NCBI RefSeq assembly: GCF_014837165.1
Contig: NZ_JACSPM010000002.1
Location: 248,001 to 312,000, forward strand
Origin: Microbacterium gallinarum
GTDB taxonomy: Bacteria; Actinomycetota; Actinomycetes; Actinomycetales; Microbacteriaceae
DNA length: 64,000 bases
Direction of reading: 5' to 3'
The notes below the pieces were generated by a model. The model was not told where the DNA came from, did not search any database, and was given only the letters and a program-made list of their open reading frames with translations. This document shows positions 1-8,596 of this stretch, piece by piece (positions within the stretch are counted from its first letter, which is position 1; each line of letters opens with the position of its first letter). Made by a program: the position numbers and the translations under genes.

Positions 1-1106
1 GCCGAGGTGACGGCGGACCGGCGGTCGGTGAACACGACGCGGCCCGCCCACTCCGGGTCGCTGGGGAGCGGGTCGCTCGGCACTCCGAGCACCTCGGCGT
101 CCTGCCAGCTCGTCTCGACCGCGTCGCCCTCGACGCGGCCGAGTGCCAGTCGCACGGCGGCGCGGTACCCGGTCAGCCCGTCGCCGGGAGGCGGGATGAG
201 GGCGTCGACGTCGTGGTCCTTCATGACGCATTCGTTCTGCAGCGACTCGACGAGAGGCCGTGCGATCGACCGCGGGATCGGTGTGACGAGGTTCACCCAG
301 TGCGATGCGAGGCGCGGTGTGAGCACGGGCAGTGTCGCGATCGGCCGCTGCCGCAAGCCGGCTTCGACGGCGTAGCCGTTCATCATCTGCCCGTAGCGGA
401 GCACGTCGGGCCCGCCGATGTCGACGGCACGGTTCACGTCGGCGGGCACGCGCGCGGCGCCGAGGAGGTAGTGCAGCACGTCGCGGACGGCGATCGGCTG
501 GATGCGGTTGCGCACCCACTTCGGCGCCGGCATGTACGGCAGCACCTCGGTGAGATGGCGCACCATCTCGAACGACGCCGATCCCGACCCGATCACGACG
601 CCGGCCTGCAGCACCAGCGTCGGCACCCCGCTGCCGAGGAACGCCTCGCCGACCTCGACGCGCGAGCGCAGGTGGGGCGACAGCTCCACGTCGTCGGGGT
701 GCAGGCCGCCGAGGTAGACGATCCGTCCGACCCCGGCGGCAGCTGACTCCCCCGCCACCGTCTCGGCGGCCGTGCGGTCGGCGTCGGCGAAGCCCTTGCC
801 CGACGACATCGAGTGGACGAGGTAGTACAGCACGTCGACATCGGGGACGGCGGATGCCACGGCCGCGGCATCCGTTGCATCACCCGCCATCACCTCCACG
901 CGGTCCCCCCACTCGAACGCGCCGAGCCGGGTGGGGTCGCGGGCCAGCACCCGGACCGCGTAGCCCGCGGCCAGCAGCCGTGGCACGAGCCGGCCGCCGA
1001 TGTAGCCCGTCGCCCCGATGACCAGCGCCCGCGGCGGCGTGCCGTCCGGACGCGGCACCGCGGCGAGTTCTGGTTCGCGTCCGGTGGGTGCGGAGAGGTC
1101 GTCCAT
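1..1106 (-). CDS. NAD(P)-binding epimerase-like protein with DUF2867-type tail (partial)
   Basis: The reading frame runs from an ATG at 1104-1106 off the left edge of the window, so the C-terminus is missing; about 368 residues are visible. After a roughly 25-residue lead, the dinucleotide-binding glycine motif GATGYIGG starts the Rossmann fold, followed by LARDP and YYLVHSM segments typical of atypical short-chain dehydrogenases of the NmrA/UbiE-neighbour type (YbjT-like). Such proteins usually continue into a DUF2867 domain of unknown function, and the sequence after about residue 300 fits the start of one. No substrate can be assigned. It is downstream of the GNAT gene on the same strand. 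Confidence 0.72.
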   Translation of the reverse strand, partial: MDDLSAPTGREPELAAVPRPDGTPPRALVIGATGYIGGRLVPRLLAAGYAVRVLARDPTRLGAFEWGDRVEVMAGDATDAAAVASAVPDVDVLYYLVHSMSSGKGFADADRTAAETVAGESAAAGVGRIVYLGGLHPDDVELSPHLRSRVEVGEAFLGSGVPTLVLQAGVVIGSGSASFEMVRHLTEVLPYMPAPKWVRNRIQPIAVRDVLHYLLGAARVPADVNRAVDIGGPDVLRYGQMMNGYAVEAGLRQRPIATLPVLTPRLASHWVNLVTPIPRSIARPLVESLQNECVMKDHDVDALIPPPGDGLTGYRAAVRLALGRVEGDAVETSWQDAEVLGVPSDPLPSDPEWAGRVVFTDRRSAVTS

Positions 1107-1135
1107 CCCGGCAGGCTACGCGGCCCGTCGCGCTT

Positions 1136-1260
1136 GCCGAAGGGGTTGCGCTCGCGACGACGCTGTGGTCGCCGGGGCGTCAGACCAGGCTCATGCCGAA
1201 GGGGTCGCGCTCGCGCCGACGCTGTGGTCGCCGGACGTCAGACCAGGCTCATGCCGAAGG
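1136..1260. repeat. Tandem duplication covering the 3' end of the GNAT gene
   Basis: Two copies of a 58-59 bp unit lie head to tail at 1136-1194 and 1195-1252, with the first bases of a third at 1253-1260. They differ at only a few positions. On the minus strand each unit carries the terminal codons FGMSLV and the stop of the acetyltransferase, so the gene end and its downstream flank have been copied. The copy spacing (59) is not a multiple of 3, and the duplicate lies after the true stop. Confidence 0.85.
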
Positions 1261-1837
1261 CGTGCACGCCGTCGTGCGACGGCAACGGCGTGAAGCCGAC
1301 CCGCGGGTAGAACGCGATGGCCCCCGCGTTGTCGGCCGATGCCACCAGGTGCAGGCCCGTCACGCCCTGCGCGCGCAGCGCGTCGGCGAACGTCGCGATG
1401 AGCAGGCGGCCGAGCCCGCGACCCTGCGCTTCGGGCAGGAGGTCGATGTGCAGGTGCGCGGGGTACGCGTCGCCGTACGGCTCGGCTCCGCCGTGCCGGC
1501 CGTACGCGTATCGCAGGAGGCCGTCCTGACGGGATTCCTCGGCCTCGGGCTGCGGCCAGCGCGCCGCGTGGCGCGGCCACCACCCGGTGCGGAACCACTC
1601 CTCGAACGCGGCGGTGTCGGGCGCGCCGACGATGTAGCCGACGACACGTTCGTCGTCTGTCTCGACCACGAACGCCAGCTCGGGGTGCCGGGCCACATAG
1701 GGGAGCACGAAGATCTCGGCCCACAGGTCGTCGTCGTCGAGGACCCCCGTCCCGTCGGCGCCGGCGTCGGCCGTCTTGAGGCAGATGTCGGCGAGCGCCG
1801 GCTCGTCACCGGATCGGAAGGGGCGGATGCGGGTCAC
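1238..1837 (-). CDS. GNAT family N-acetyltransferase
   Basis: This 199-residue protein starts at GTG 1835-1837. It is a single GNAT fold: an N-terminal MTRIRPF strand, a long acidic insert at residues 25-45, then the acetyl-CoA binding motif A at about 130-145, with HIDLLPEAQGRGLGR matching the Q/RxxGxG/A signature, and the motif B segment SADNAGAIAFYPRVGF at about 168-183. It resembles the acetyltransferase group found fused to or associated with O-GlcNAcase-type proteins. The acceptor substrate is unknown. Its stop codon lies inside a tandem duplication. The gene is on the same strand as, and upstream of, the truncated oxidoreductase. Confidence 0.85.
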   Translation of the reverse strand: MTRIRPFRSGDEPALADICLKTADAGADGTGVLDDDDLWAEIFVLPYVARHPELAFVVETDDERVVGYIVGAPDTAAFEEWFRTGWWPRHAARWPQPEAEESRQDGLLRYAYGRHGGAEPYGDAYPAHLHIDLLPEAQGRGLGRLLIATFADALRAQGVTGLHLVASADNAGAIAFYPRVGFTPLPSHDGVHAFGMSLV

Positions 1838-1861
1838 CCGACGAGTCTAGGAGCGGCCCGG

Positions 1862-1975
1862 CAGCGCACGTCGGCCGGGCACGTCAGCCGAGCACGTCGG
1901 CCGGGCACGTCAGCCGAGCGCGTCAGCCGAGCGGGACGAACCGAGCGTGTCAGCCGAGCGGGACGAACCGAGCGT
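1862..1975. repeat. Short tandem repeats at the 3' end of modC
   Basis: A CGTCAGCCGAGC/CGTCGGCCGGGC 13-mer-like unit is reiterated across 1862-1930. A 27 bp unit spanning GACGAACCGAGCG is present twice, at about 1925-1975. On the minus strand these repeats carry the last codons of modC (RFVPLG) and the TGA, giving several successive CTCGGCTGA stops after the gene. Confidence 0.8.
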
Positions 1976-3050
1976 CGCCGGCGTCCAGGCGCAGTCGCAC
2001 CGGGAGCCCCGGCGCCAGGCCGAGTTCGGCGGCGCGGTCGGCGGTGAGGTCGACGGCGACCTCGGGATCGACCGTGCGCACGCGCACGCCGCCCGGCGTC
2101 TGCTCGAGCCGCGTGACACGCGCCAGCCACTCGCCCTCGACGACCGAGGGGGCGAGCCGCAGCGCGCCCGTCCAGGTGTCGGCCTCGGTGCGGTCGATCC
2201 CGACCGCCGACGGTCGGAAGACCGCCGCGACGGCCGTGCCGTCAGAAGGAGCGGATGCCGCGTCCCCGGCGGCCAGCACGACGTGGTCGCGCTGCCAGCG
2301 CCCGCCGCGCACCTCTCCCTCGACGCGGTTCAGGCCTGCCACGGCGGCGGTGAAGCGCGTCGCGGGCTCCGCGAGCACCTCCCGCACGCGACCGGTCTGG
2401 GTCACGCGGCCTTCCTCGAGCACGAGCAGCCGGGACGCGAGGGCGACCGCGTCGACGGCGTCGTGCGTCGCGACGATCGCAGTGGAGCGCGTCGCGGTGA
2501 GCTGATCGTGCAGCAGCGCCCGCACGTCGCCGGCGGTCTCGGCGTCGAGCGAGGTCAGCGGCTCGTCGAGGAGCAGGGCGTCCGGGCTCGTCGCGAGCGC
2601 CCGCGCGAGTGCGACCCGCTGCTGCTGCCCGCCCGACAGCTGAGCCGGCCGGCGCGACCCCATCCCGTCGAGCCCCACGCGCCAGAGCCATTGGTCGGCC
2701 TCCGCCGCCGCGACCTGCTTCGTCGCACCGTGGGCACGCAGTCCGAAGGCGATGTTCTCGTGCGCGGACAGGTGCGGGAAGAGGCGCGGCTCCTGACCCA
2801 GGAGCACGATCCCGCGACGCGACGGTGTGGTGCGCACGCGCGGCCGCGGTGCCGTGTCGAGCTCGCGGTCGCCGAGCCGCACGTGGCCGGCGTCCAAGGC
2901 CACCAGCCCGGCGAGAACGCCCAGGAGCGTGGACTTGCCCGCGCCGCTCGGGCCCATCACGGCGACCACTTCGCCCGGCGCGGCCTGCACGGTCGCGTCG
3001 AGGCGGAAGCCGGACCGCTCCACGACGATGTGCGCATCGAGGGCGGTCAT
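1950..3050 (-). CDS. modC: Molybdate ABC transporter ATP-binding protein ModC
   Basis: This 366-residue ATPase energises molybdate import through ModB. It shows Walker A GPSGAGKS at about 32-39, the signature LSGGQQQRVALARAL at about 140-154, Walker B DALLLDEP, the H-loop THD, and a C-terminal TOBE/Mop-like oxyanion domain from about 240 on. That domain separates ModC from generic ABC ATPases. The ATG at 3048-3050 is chosen because the ABC fold begins within 30 residues and it overlaps the modB stop by four bases. A longer in-frame extension into modB is not coding. The last codons sit in a tandem repeat. It is the last gene of the operon regulator-modA-modB-modC. Confidence 0.93.
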   Translation of the reverse strand: MTALDAHIVVERSGFRLDATVQAAPGEVVAVMGPSGAGKSTLLGVLAGLVALDAGHVRLGDRELDTAPRPRVRTTPSRRGIVLLGQEPRLFPHLSAHENIAFGLRAHGATKQVAAAEADQWLWRVGLDGMGSRRPAQLSGGQQQRVALARALATSPDALLLDEPLTSLDAETAGDVRALLHDQLTATRSTAIVATHDAVDAVALASRLLVLEEGRVTQTGRVREVLAEPATRFTAAVAGLNRVEGEVRGGRWQRDHVVLAAGDAASAPSDGTAVAAVFRPSAVGIDRTEADTWTGALRLAPSVVEGEWLARVTRLEQTPGGVRVRTVDPEVAVDLTADRAAELGLAPGLPVRLRLDAGDARFVPLG

Positions 3051-3865
3051 CGAGGCGCCTCCGGCCGCCAGGCGCGCACGAGCAGGAGGACACCGATCGC
3101 CGTCACCAGCAGCAGCAGCGAGAGCGCGACCGCCGAGCCCTGTGACACGCCGGCCCCGTTGAACGCGGTGTAGATCGCGAGCGGCATGGTCTGCGTCACG
3201 CCGGGCGCGTTCCCTGCGAACAGCGCCGTCGCGCCGAACTCGCCGACCGCGCGGGCGAAGCACAGCACGATGCCCGCGATGAGTCCGGGTGCCGCCAGCG
3301 GCAGCGTCACGCGGCCGAGGATCGTCCAGCGGCCTGCGCCGAGGCCGGCCGCGGCCTGTTCGTAGCCGACACCCGTCGTGCGAAGCGACCCCTCGAGCGC
3401 CAGCACGAGGAACGGCAGCGCGACGAACGTCTGGGCGAGCACGACCGCGCCGGTCGTGAACGGCACCCGGATCCCCCATTCGGCGAGCACGCCCCCGAGC
3501 CAGCTGGTGCGACCGAACAGGAAGAGCATGGCGACGCCGCCGACCATCGGCGGCAGCACGAGCGGCACGGTCACGAGCGCCCGCAGGACCGCCGCCGTCC
3601 GCGCGCGGCTGCGCGCGATGAGCAGGGCGAGCGGCACGCCCAGCACGACGCACACGGCCGTCGCGGTGAGCCCGGTGGTCAGCGAGAGGCCGAGCGCCGA
3701 CAGCGCCTCAGGTGAGGTGATGTCCTGCCACAGTGTCGACCACTGCACCCGCAGCACGAGTGCGGTGAGCGGCAGGATGAGCAGCGCCAGGCCGATCGCG
3801 GCCGGGATCGCGAGCACGCGCGGGGCGAACCCCACGCGATCACGTCCGCCACCCGGCTCGGTCAC
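3047..3865 (-). CDS. modB: Molybdate ABC transporter permease ModB
   Basis: This integral membrane permease of 272 residues has about six helices and pairs with ModA and ModC for molybdate uptake. The binding-protein-dependent permease signature, the EAA-type loop EQAAAGLGAGRWTILGRVTLP, is near residues 165-185, followed by the conserved ARAVGEFGATALFAGN segment of ModB/CysT permeases. The GTG at 3863-3865 is preferred: it overlaps the modA stop as GTGA, and the first transmembrane segment (VLAIPAAIGLALLILPLTAL) begins about 13 residues later. Upstream codons in this frame are the shadow of modA. Confidence 0.92.
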   Translation of the reverse strand: MTEPGGGRDRVGFAPRVLAIPAAIGLALLILPLTALVLRVQWSTLWQDITSPEALSALGLSLTTGLTATAVCVVLGVPLALLIARSRARTAAVLRALVTVPLVLPPMVGGVAMLFLFGRTSWLGGVLAEWGIRVPFTTGAVVLAQTFVALPFLVLALEGSLRTTGVGYEQAAAGLGAGRWTILGRVTLPLAAPGLIAGIVLCFARAVGEFGATALFAGNAPGVTQTMPLAIYTAFNGAGVSQGSAVALSLLLLVTAIGVLLLVRAWRPEAPR

Positions 3866-4677
3866 GGCGCCCCGAAGCCGAGGCCTTCGAGAACCGCGCG
3901 ACCTTCCGCCGACAGCACGTAGTCGACGAAAGCCGCCGCGGCAGCGGGGTTGCCGGCCTCGCTGAGCGCGGCGATCGGGTAGCGATTCACGATGTCGGCC
4001 GAGCCCGCTGCCTCGACGGCGTCGACCTGAGGGGCGCGCAGTGCGTCGGTGACGTACACGAGACCCGCGTCGGCCTCGCCCGCGGCGACCTTCGTGAGCA
4101 CCGCCGTGACGTTCTGCTCCAGGCTCGCGGGAGAGACGACGACCTCGTTCCGTGCGAGAAGGGTGGCGGATGCCGCGCCGCACGGCACCTCGGGGGCGCA
4201 CAGTACGACCGTGACGTCGGATTCACCGAGGTCGGCGATGCCGGTGATGGCGGCCGGGTTGCCCGACGGGACGGCGATGACGAGCGTGTTGGAGGCGAAG
4301 GGATGCGGGTCCGCCGCGAGGCCGGCGTCGATGACCCGCTTCATGGTGGACTCGTCGGCCGACGCGAACACGTCCGCGGGGGCGCCCTCGACCAGCTGGG
4401 TCGCGAGAGTGCTCGACCCGTCGTACGAGATCGGGACGACATCGAGGGACGGATGCCGCTGCTCGAACCGCGCGGCCAGTTCGTCGAACGCCGTGGCGAG
4501 AGATGCCGCCGCGAAGATCGTGAGCTCGCCGGAGAGGTCGACGTCGGCGGTGGAGCCCGACGCAGCGCCCGGTGCCGTATCGCCCGATGCACCCGCGCAC
4601 CCGGCGAGGGGCACGCCGGCGACGAGCAGCGCGGCGATGAGCCCCGCGAGCGGGCGTCGAGCGGCGGGGCGCGGCAT
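3862..4677 (-). CDS. modA: Molybdate-binding lipoprotein ModA
   Basis: This periplasm-facing binding lipoprotein of 271 residues delivers molybdate to ModBC. It has a signal peptide with a lipobox, VAGVPLAGC, at about 16-24 and a Gly/Ser/Thr-rich linker. The ModA fold begins at LTIFAAASLATAFDELA, with conserved SYDGSSTLATQLVEGAPADVF and the ADESTMKR segment. The ATG at 4675-4677 has GAGAGG six bases upstream; an in-frame GTG at 4681-4683 would overlap the preceding stop as GTGA and is a possible alternative. It is the second gene of the mod operon. Confidence 0.93.
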   Translation of the reverse strand: MPRPAARRPLAGLIAALLVAGVPLAGCAGASGDTAPGAASGSTADVDLSGELTIFAAASLATAFDELAARFEQRHPSLDVVPISYDGSSTLATQLVEGAPADVFASADESTMKRVIDAGLAADPHPFASNTLVIAVPSGNPAAITGIADLGESDVTVVLCAPEVPCGAASATLLARNEVVVSPASLEQNVTAVLTKVAAGEADAGLVYVTDALRAPQVDAVEAAGSADIVNRYPIAALSEAGNPAAAAAFVDYVLSAEGRAVLEGLGFGAP

Positions 4678-4679
4678 CC

Positions 4680-5072
4680 TCACCCTCTCGGGATCTCGAC
4701 GATGACGTTCGTCGCCTTCACGACCGCGGCGGCGAGTGAGCCGACGTCGACCCCGAGCTCGTCGACCGCTTCGGCGGACATCAGCGAGACGACGCGGTGC
4801 GGGCCGGACTGGATGTCGACCTGAGCCATCAGCCCGTCGCGCTGCACGCGGGTGACGAGCCCGACGAACCGGTTGCGCGCGCTCGAGAGCACGTCGGATG
4901 GGGCCGGCCCCGCAGCGGCGAGCTCGACCGCGCGCGCGGCGAGCGCATCGCCGGGAATCTCGGCCGGCACGGCGCCGGTCGTCGGGAGCGTGCCGGCATC
5001 GACCCACCGGCGGATCGTGTCGTCGCTCACGCCGAGCAGGCGGGCCGCGTCGGAGATCTTGAAGCTCGGCAT
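4680..5072 (-). CDS. MerR-like HTH plus TOBE molybdate-responsive regulator
   Basis: A 130-residue two-domain protein. Residues 1-30 form a MerR/excisionase-type winged helix (FKISDAARLLGVSDDTIRRW). Residues about 62-130 form a Mop/TOBE oxyanion domain (ARNRFVGLVTRVQRDGLMAQV, then SAEAVDELGVDVGSLAAAVVKATNVIV). The TOBE half binds molybdate in ModE and molbindins, so a molybdate-sensing DNA-binding role is inferred. It is far shorter than E. coli ModE (about 260 residues) and uses a different DNA-binding fold. It is the first gene of the mod operon, and a perfect 16 bp palindrome lies 15 bases before its start, so autoregulation is likely. Confidence 0.87.
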   Translation of the reverse strand: MPSFKISDAARLLGVSDDTIRRWVDAGTLPTTGAVPAEIPGDALAARAVELAAAGPAPSDVLSSARNRFVGLVTRVQRDGLMAQVDIQSGPHRVVSLMSAEAVDELGVDVGSLAAAVVKATNVIVEIPRG

Positions 5073-5086
5073 GGATCGAAGGCTAT

Positions 5087-5102
5087 CACCGCAGCTGCGG
5101 TG
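5087..5102. promoter_or_regulatory. 16 bp palindrome, candidate operator of the mod operon
   Basis: CACCGCAGCTGCGGTG is a perfect palindrome 15 bases upstream of the HTH/TOBE gene. A further CCGCAG half-site lies at about 5119-5125. The position between the likely promoter and the first codon suits a molybdate-responsive repressor. It could instead serve the divergent gene at 5197. Confidence 0.5.
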
Positions 5103-5196
5103 TTTTCCACCCGTTTCAACCGCAGACGCGGAATGCACCCAGACGACTCGATGCAGCCCCCTTGCCCTCCCGAAGGCCTGTGGCGGACAGTGGGCC

Positions 5197-6174
5197 ATGC
5201 CGTCCCGCCGCTCGCAGATCGGCGCGCTGCGCAAGGTCGCCGTCACCGCGCTGCGCGACTATCCCCTGCCCGAGGGCCGGTTGACCTTCGTCACTCACGG
5301 CGAGAACACCACGTTCCGGCACGACAGCCCGGCAGGACGCCATCTTGTGCGCGTGCACCGACCGCAGCGCCACGGCCAGGACGTCGACACCGCGAGCGCC
5401 ATCGAGTCCGAGATCGCGTGGCTGCGCAGCATCCGCGCGGATACGGACCTGGAGGTGCCCGAGGCGCTCCCGGCGACCGACGGATCGATGACCGTGTCGG
5501 CGGCTGCCGCCGGCCAGACCCGGGTCTGCTCGGTGCTGCGATGGATGGACGGCCGCATGCACGAGGAGTCCGCCCGCCCGGTGCACCTGCGCCGACTCGG
5601 TGCCGCGATGGCCGTGCTGCACGATCAGGCCGACGCCTGGACCCCGCCGGCCGGCTTCACGCGGATCCGCTGGGACCACGAGACGTTCTTCGGAGACGTC
5701 ATGGTCTACGGCGAGCTCTCGGCCGCCCAGTGCTGGTCGCGCCTTCCTGCCGCCGTGAGCGCGAGATTCGACGCCGTTGCCGACAGGATGGCCGACGTCA
5801 TGGCGGCGGAGGGCGATGTCGGGCTCATCCACGCCGACCTTCACCTGGGCAACGCCCTGTTCCAGGGCGGGCGGGTGAAACTGATCGACTTCGACGACTG
5901 CGGCACCGGGCCCCGCCTCTACGAACTCGCCACCGGCCTGTGGGAGCTTCGCCTCGAACCGGACTATCCGGCGTACCTCGAGGCGCTGCGAGCGGGCTAC
6001 GAGACGCGCCGCACGATCGACATCGACCGCATCGACGACTACATCGCCGTCCGCCAGGTGGGCTTCGGCCTCTGGTACACCGGCATGGCCGGCGTGAACC
6101 CGGCGTTCGCGGCGCGGCTGGATGCCGTGAACGACTGGTCGCTCGAGATGCTCGACGCCTGCGAGGGCGCGTGA
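5197..6174 (+). CDS. Phosphotransferase, APH/homoserine kinase-like
   Basis: A 325-residue kinase-fold protein of the phosphotransferase enzyme family (APH). The catalytic Brenner loop HADLHLGNALF (about 210-220) supplies the catalytic Asp and the metal-binding Asn, and LIDFDDCGTGPRLYELA (about 228-244) supplies the second metal-binding Asp. The N-terminal TFVTHGENTTFRH and VRVHRP segments match nucleotide-binding strands. The family includes aminoglycoside, choline and stress-related kinases. The substrate cannot be told here, and nothing links it to molybdenum except position. The ATG at 5197 follows the divergent mod promoter region. Confidence 0.78.
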   Translation: MPSRRSQIGALRKVAVTALRDYPLPEGRLTFVTHGENTTFRHDSPAGRHLVRVHRPQRHGQDVDTASAIESEIAWLRSIRADTDLEVPEALPATDGSMTVSAAAAGQTRVCSVLRWMDGRMHEESARPVHLRRLGAAMAVLHDQADAWTPPAGFTRIRWDHETFFGDVMVYGELSAAQCWSRLPAAVSARFDAVADRMADVMAAEGDVGLIHADLHLGNALFQGGRVKLIDFDDCGTGPRLYELATGLWELRLEPDYPAYLEALRAGYETRRTIDIDRIDDYIAVRQVGFGLWYTGMAGVNPAFAARLDAVNDWSLEMLDACEGA

Positions 6175-6230
6175 CCGCCGCGACGTCATCGGGACGCCCC
6201 ACCCTCGCTGGGCGCGGCTAGCCTGAGGGC

Positions 6231-7349
6231 ATGGCCTTTCCTCCGCTGGTCGAGCCCGTCGCGGAGCTCGACGACGACGAGCGCACCCGCACGGCGCGGC
6301 ACCGCGTGCTGGCGGGCTTCGGCGAGATCGCTCAGCGCCGTCTCGCCGCCGCCCATGTGGCCGTCGTCGGCGCAGGAGGACTCGGGTCGCCCGCCGTCCT
6401 CGCGCTCGCAGCGGCCGGCGTCGGCACCCTGACCGTCATCGACGACGACGAGGTCGAGGCATCCAATCTCCAGCGCCAGGTCATGCACCGAGTCGGCGAC
6501 GCGGGCCGGCCCAAGATCGACTCGGCCGTCCGCATCGCAGCCGATCTCTCGCCGACGACCGTCGTGCTCCCGGTCGCCGCGCACCTCACGCGCGACAACG
6601 CCGCCCGGCTGCTGGAGGGCGCACACGTCGTCATCGACGGCACCGACACGTTCGAGACGCGGGATGCCGTCGCCGCCGCCTGCGAGCGGCTCGGGGTGCC
6701 GCTCGTGTGGGGTGTCGTGCAGGAGTTCCACGCTCAGGCCACGGTGTTCTGGACGGCGCCGCCCGCGGGCGTGGCCGCCGTACGGCTGAGCGACCTGTAT
6801 CCGCCCGAGACGGTCGGCGACGTGCCGACGTGCTCGCAGGTCGGTGTGCTGGGGTCGCTGTGCCTTCAGACCGGCTCGCTTCTCGCCACGGAGGCGATCA
6901 AGCTCATCACGGGAGTCGGAGACCCGCTGCTCGGTCGCGTGATGGTGATCGACGCGCTGCGGGGTCGCACCGACGAGATCCCCCTGCGGCCGGCAGGGGC
7001 GGGCGCGGCAAGGCCGGTCGCGCCGGCCGCGGGCGCCGCCGAGCCGATCCCTCGTGTGAGCCTCGACGCCGCGCTCGCCGCACAGGCGGCGGGCGCAGTG
7101 CTGCTCGACGTGCGCGAGCCGTCGGAGACGGCGCTCGGCGTGCTGCCCGGCGTCGTAGAGCGCCCCCTCGGCGACGTGCTCGCCGCGCCTGCAACCGTGG
7201 GTGCCGGACCCGTCGTCGTCGTGTGCAAGGTCGGCGTGCGGGCCGAGCGCGCCGCGCGGGCGCTCCGCGACGCGGGGATCGAGGCATCCGTCCTCACCGG
7301 TGGCATGGATGCCTGGCCCGAGGCCGCCGTCGAACGGGAGCACGCGTGA
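6231..7349 (+). CDS. moeZ: MoeB/MoeZ-type adenylyl- and sulfurtransferase with rhodanese domain
   Basis: A 372-residue protein that adenylates the C-terminal glycine of MoaD and, through its rhodanese domain, can load sulfur. Residues about 25-250 are a ThiF/MoeB fold with nucleotide loop GAGGLGS (47-53), DDDEVEASNLQRQ (71-83) and candidate catalytic Cys201 in VPTCSQVGVLG. Residues about 275-370 are a rhodanese domain with active-site loop CKVGVR (Cys332). The two CxxC zinc-binding pairs common in MoeB are not evident; the region before PPETVG lacks cysteines. It begins the run moeZ-moeA-moaC-mobA-DUF6457-moaD and overlaps moeA by four bases. Confidence 0.9.
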   Translation: MAFPPLVEPVAELDDDERTRTARHRVLAGFGEIAQRRLAAAHVAVVGAGGLGSPAVLALAAAGVGTLTVIDDDEVEASNLQRQVMHRVGDAGRPKIDSAVRIAADLSPTTVVLPVAAHLTRDNAARLLEGAHVVIDGTDTFETRDAVAAACERLGVPLVWGVVQEFHAQATVFWTAPPAGVAAVRLSDLYPPETVGDVPTCSQVGVLGSLCLQTGSLLATEAIKLITGVGDPLLGRVMVIDALRGRTDEIPLRPAGAGAARPVAPAAGAAEPIPRVSLDAALAAQAAGAVLLDVREPSETALGVLPGVVERPLGDVLAAPATVGAGPVVVVCKVGVRAERAARALRDAGIEASVLTGGMDAWPEAAVEREHA

Positions 7350-8596
7350 GCCGGGGCGGCGCCGATGACGGACTCATCGACATCGAGGAGCATCTGGCGA
7401 CGGTGCTCGCGGCGACCCCGACCCTCGACGCGGTCGACGTGCCGCTCGCCGCCGCGCTCGGACGGACACTGAGCGAGGATGTGCGGGCCGCCGTCGACAT
7501 CCCGGTGTTCGACAACTCGGCGATGGACGGGTTCGCCGTGCTCTTCGACGACGTCGCCGGCGCGTCCCCGGAGTCTCCCGCACGTCTCCGCGTCGTGGCC
7601 GACCTCCCCGCCGGCACCGCCCTCGACCCCGTGCTCGCGCCCAGCGAAGCGGCGCGGATCATGACGGGATCGCCGGTGCCGTCCGATGCCACCGCCATCG
7701 TGCCCTTCGAAGACACGGCGGGCGGGCTGGCCGACTCGCTGGGTGACATCACTGTCATCGCCGGGCCCGCCCGATCCGGAGCCCACATCCGCCGCCGCGG
7801 CGAGGATGCCGTCGTCGGCGACGTCGTGCTGCCGGCGGGCATCCTCCTCGGCGCGCTGCAGGTGGCCGCCGCGGCCGCGGCGGGCGTCGACCGGCTCACC
7901 GTCGGCCGGATGCCGCGCGTCGCGATCGTCTCCACCGGGTCGGAGCTCGTCGCGCCCGGAGCGCCGCTCGAGCGTGGTCAGATCCCCGAGTCGAACAGCG
8001 AGCTGCTCGCCGGACTCGTTGCGGGCACGGGCGCCGAGGTCGTGCTGCGCGCGAGCGTGTCGGACGAAGGCGACGGCCCGCGCGAGGCGATCACCGCGGC
8101 CGAGGCACTCGGCGCCGACCTGGTCGTGTTCACCGGCGGCGTCAGCGCCGGCGCGTACGAACCCGTCAAGAACACCCTGGGCGACCGCATGGCGTTCAGC
8201 AGGGTGCGCATGCAGCCCGGCAAGCCGCAGGGCTTCGGGCGCACGACGTCGGGCATCCTGCTGTTCGGCCTCCCCGGCAACCCGGTGAGCGCCGCCGTGT
8301 CGTTCGAGGTGTTCGTGCGCCCCGCACTCCTGCGCATGCAGGGCCGCCGCGACCTGCGGCGCCCGGTCCTGCGGCTTTCCGCCGCGACCGCCTGGCGCAC
8401 GCCCCCGGGCCGGGCGCAGTACCTCCCCGTCACGATCGACCGCAGCGACCCTGCCGCGTGGCGCGCGGTGCCCGCAACGAGCGGCGGCTCCCACCTCGCG
8501 GGCGGTCTCGGCCGGGCCGAGGCCTACGCCGTGGTGCCTGCCGAGGTCAGCAGGGTCGACGCGGGCGATCCCGTCGATGTCATGCTGATCACATGA
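7346..8596 (+). CDS. moeA: Molybdopterin molybdotransferase MoeA
   Basis: This 416-residue enzyme inserts molybdate into adenylated molybdopterin. Visible family features are FDNSAMDGFAV (about 52-62), MTGSPVPSDATAIVP, the MPRVAIVSTGSELV strand opening the MoCF-binding domain, the FTGGVSAGAYEPVK loop, and VRMQPGKPQGFG with LFGLPGNPVSA near residue 310. The length is normal. The GTG start at 7346-7348 overlaps the moeZ stop as GTGA, and the ATGA at its end overlaps moaC, which implies translational coupling along the operon. Confidence 0.95.
   Translation: MSRGGADDGLIDIEEHLATVLAATPTLDAVDVPLAAALGRTLSEDVRAAVDIPVFDNSAMDGFAVLFDDVAGASPESPARLRVVADLPAGTALDPVLAPSEAARIMTGSPVPSDATAIVPFEDTAGGLADSLGDITVIAGPARSGAHIRRRGEDAVVGDVVLPAGILLGALQVAAAAAAGVDRLTVGRMPRVAIVSTGSELVAPGAPLERGQIPESNSELLAGLVAGTGAEVVLRASVSDEGDGPREAITAAEALGADLVVFTGGVSAGAYEPVKNTLGDRMAFSRVRMQPGKPQGFGRTTSGILLFGLPGNPVSAAVSFEVFVRPALLRMQGRRDLRRPVLRLSAATAWRTPPGRAQYLPVTIDRSDPAAWRAVPATSGGSHLAGGLGRAEAYAVVPAEVSRVDAGDPVDVMLIT

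Noticed and set aside
1950..3653. Apparent ModB-ModC fusion in one frame
   Set aside because: The upstream part is modB read in the wrong frame. ModC has its own ATG overlapping the modB stop, and the true modB frame carries the membrane helices.
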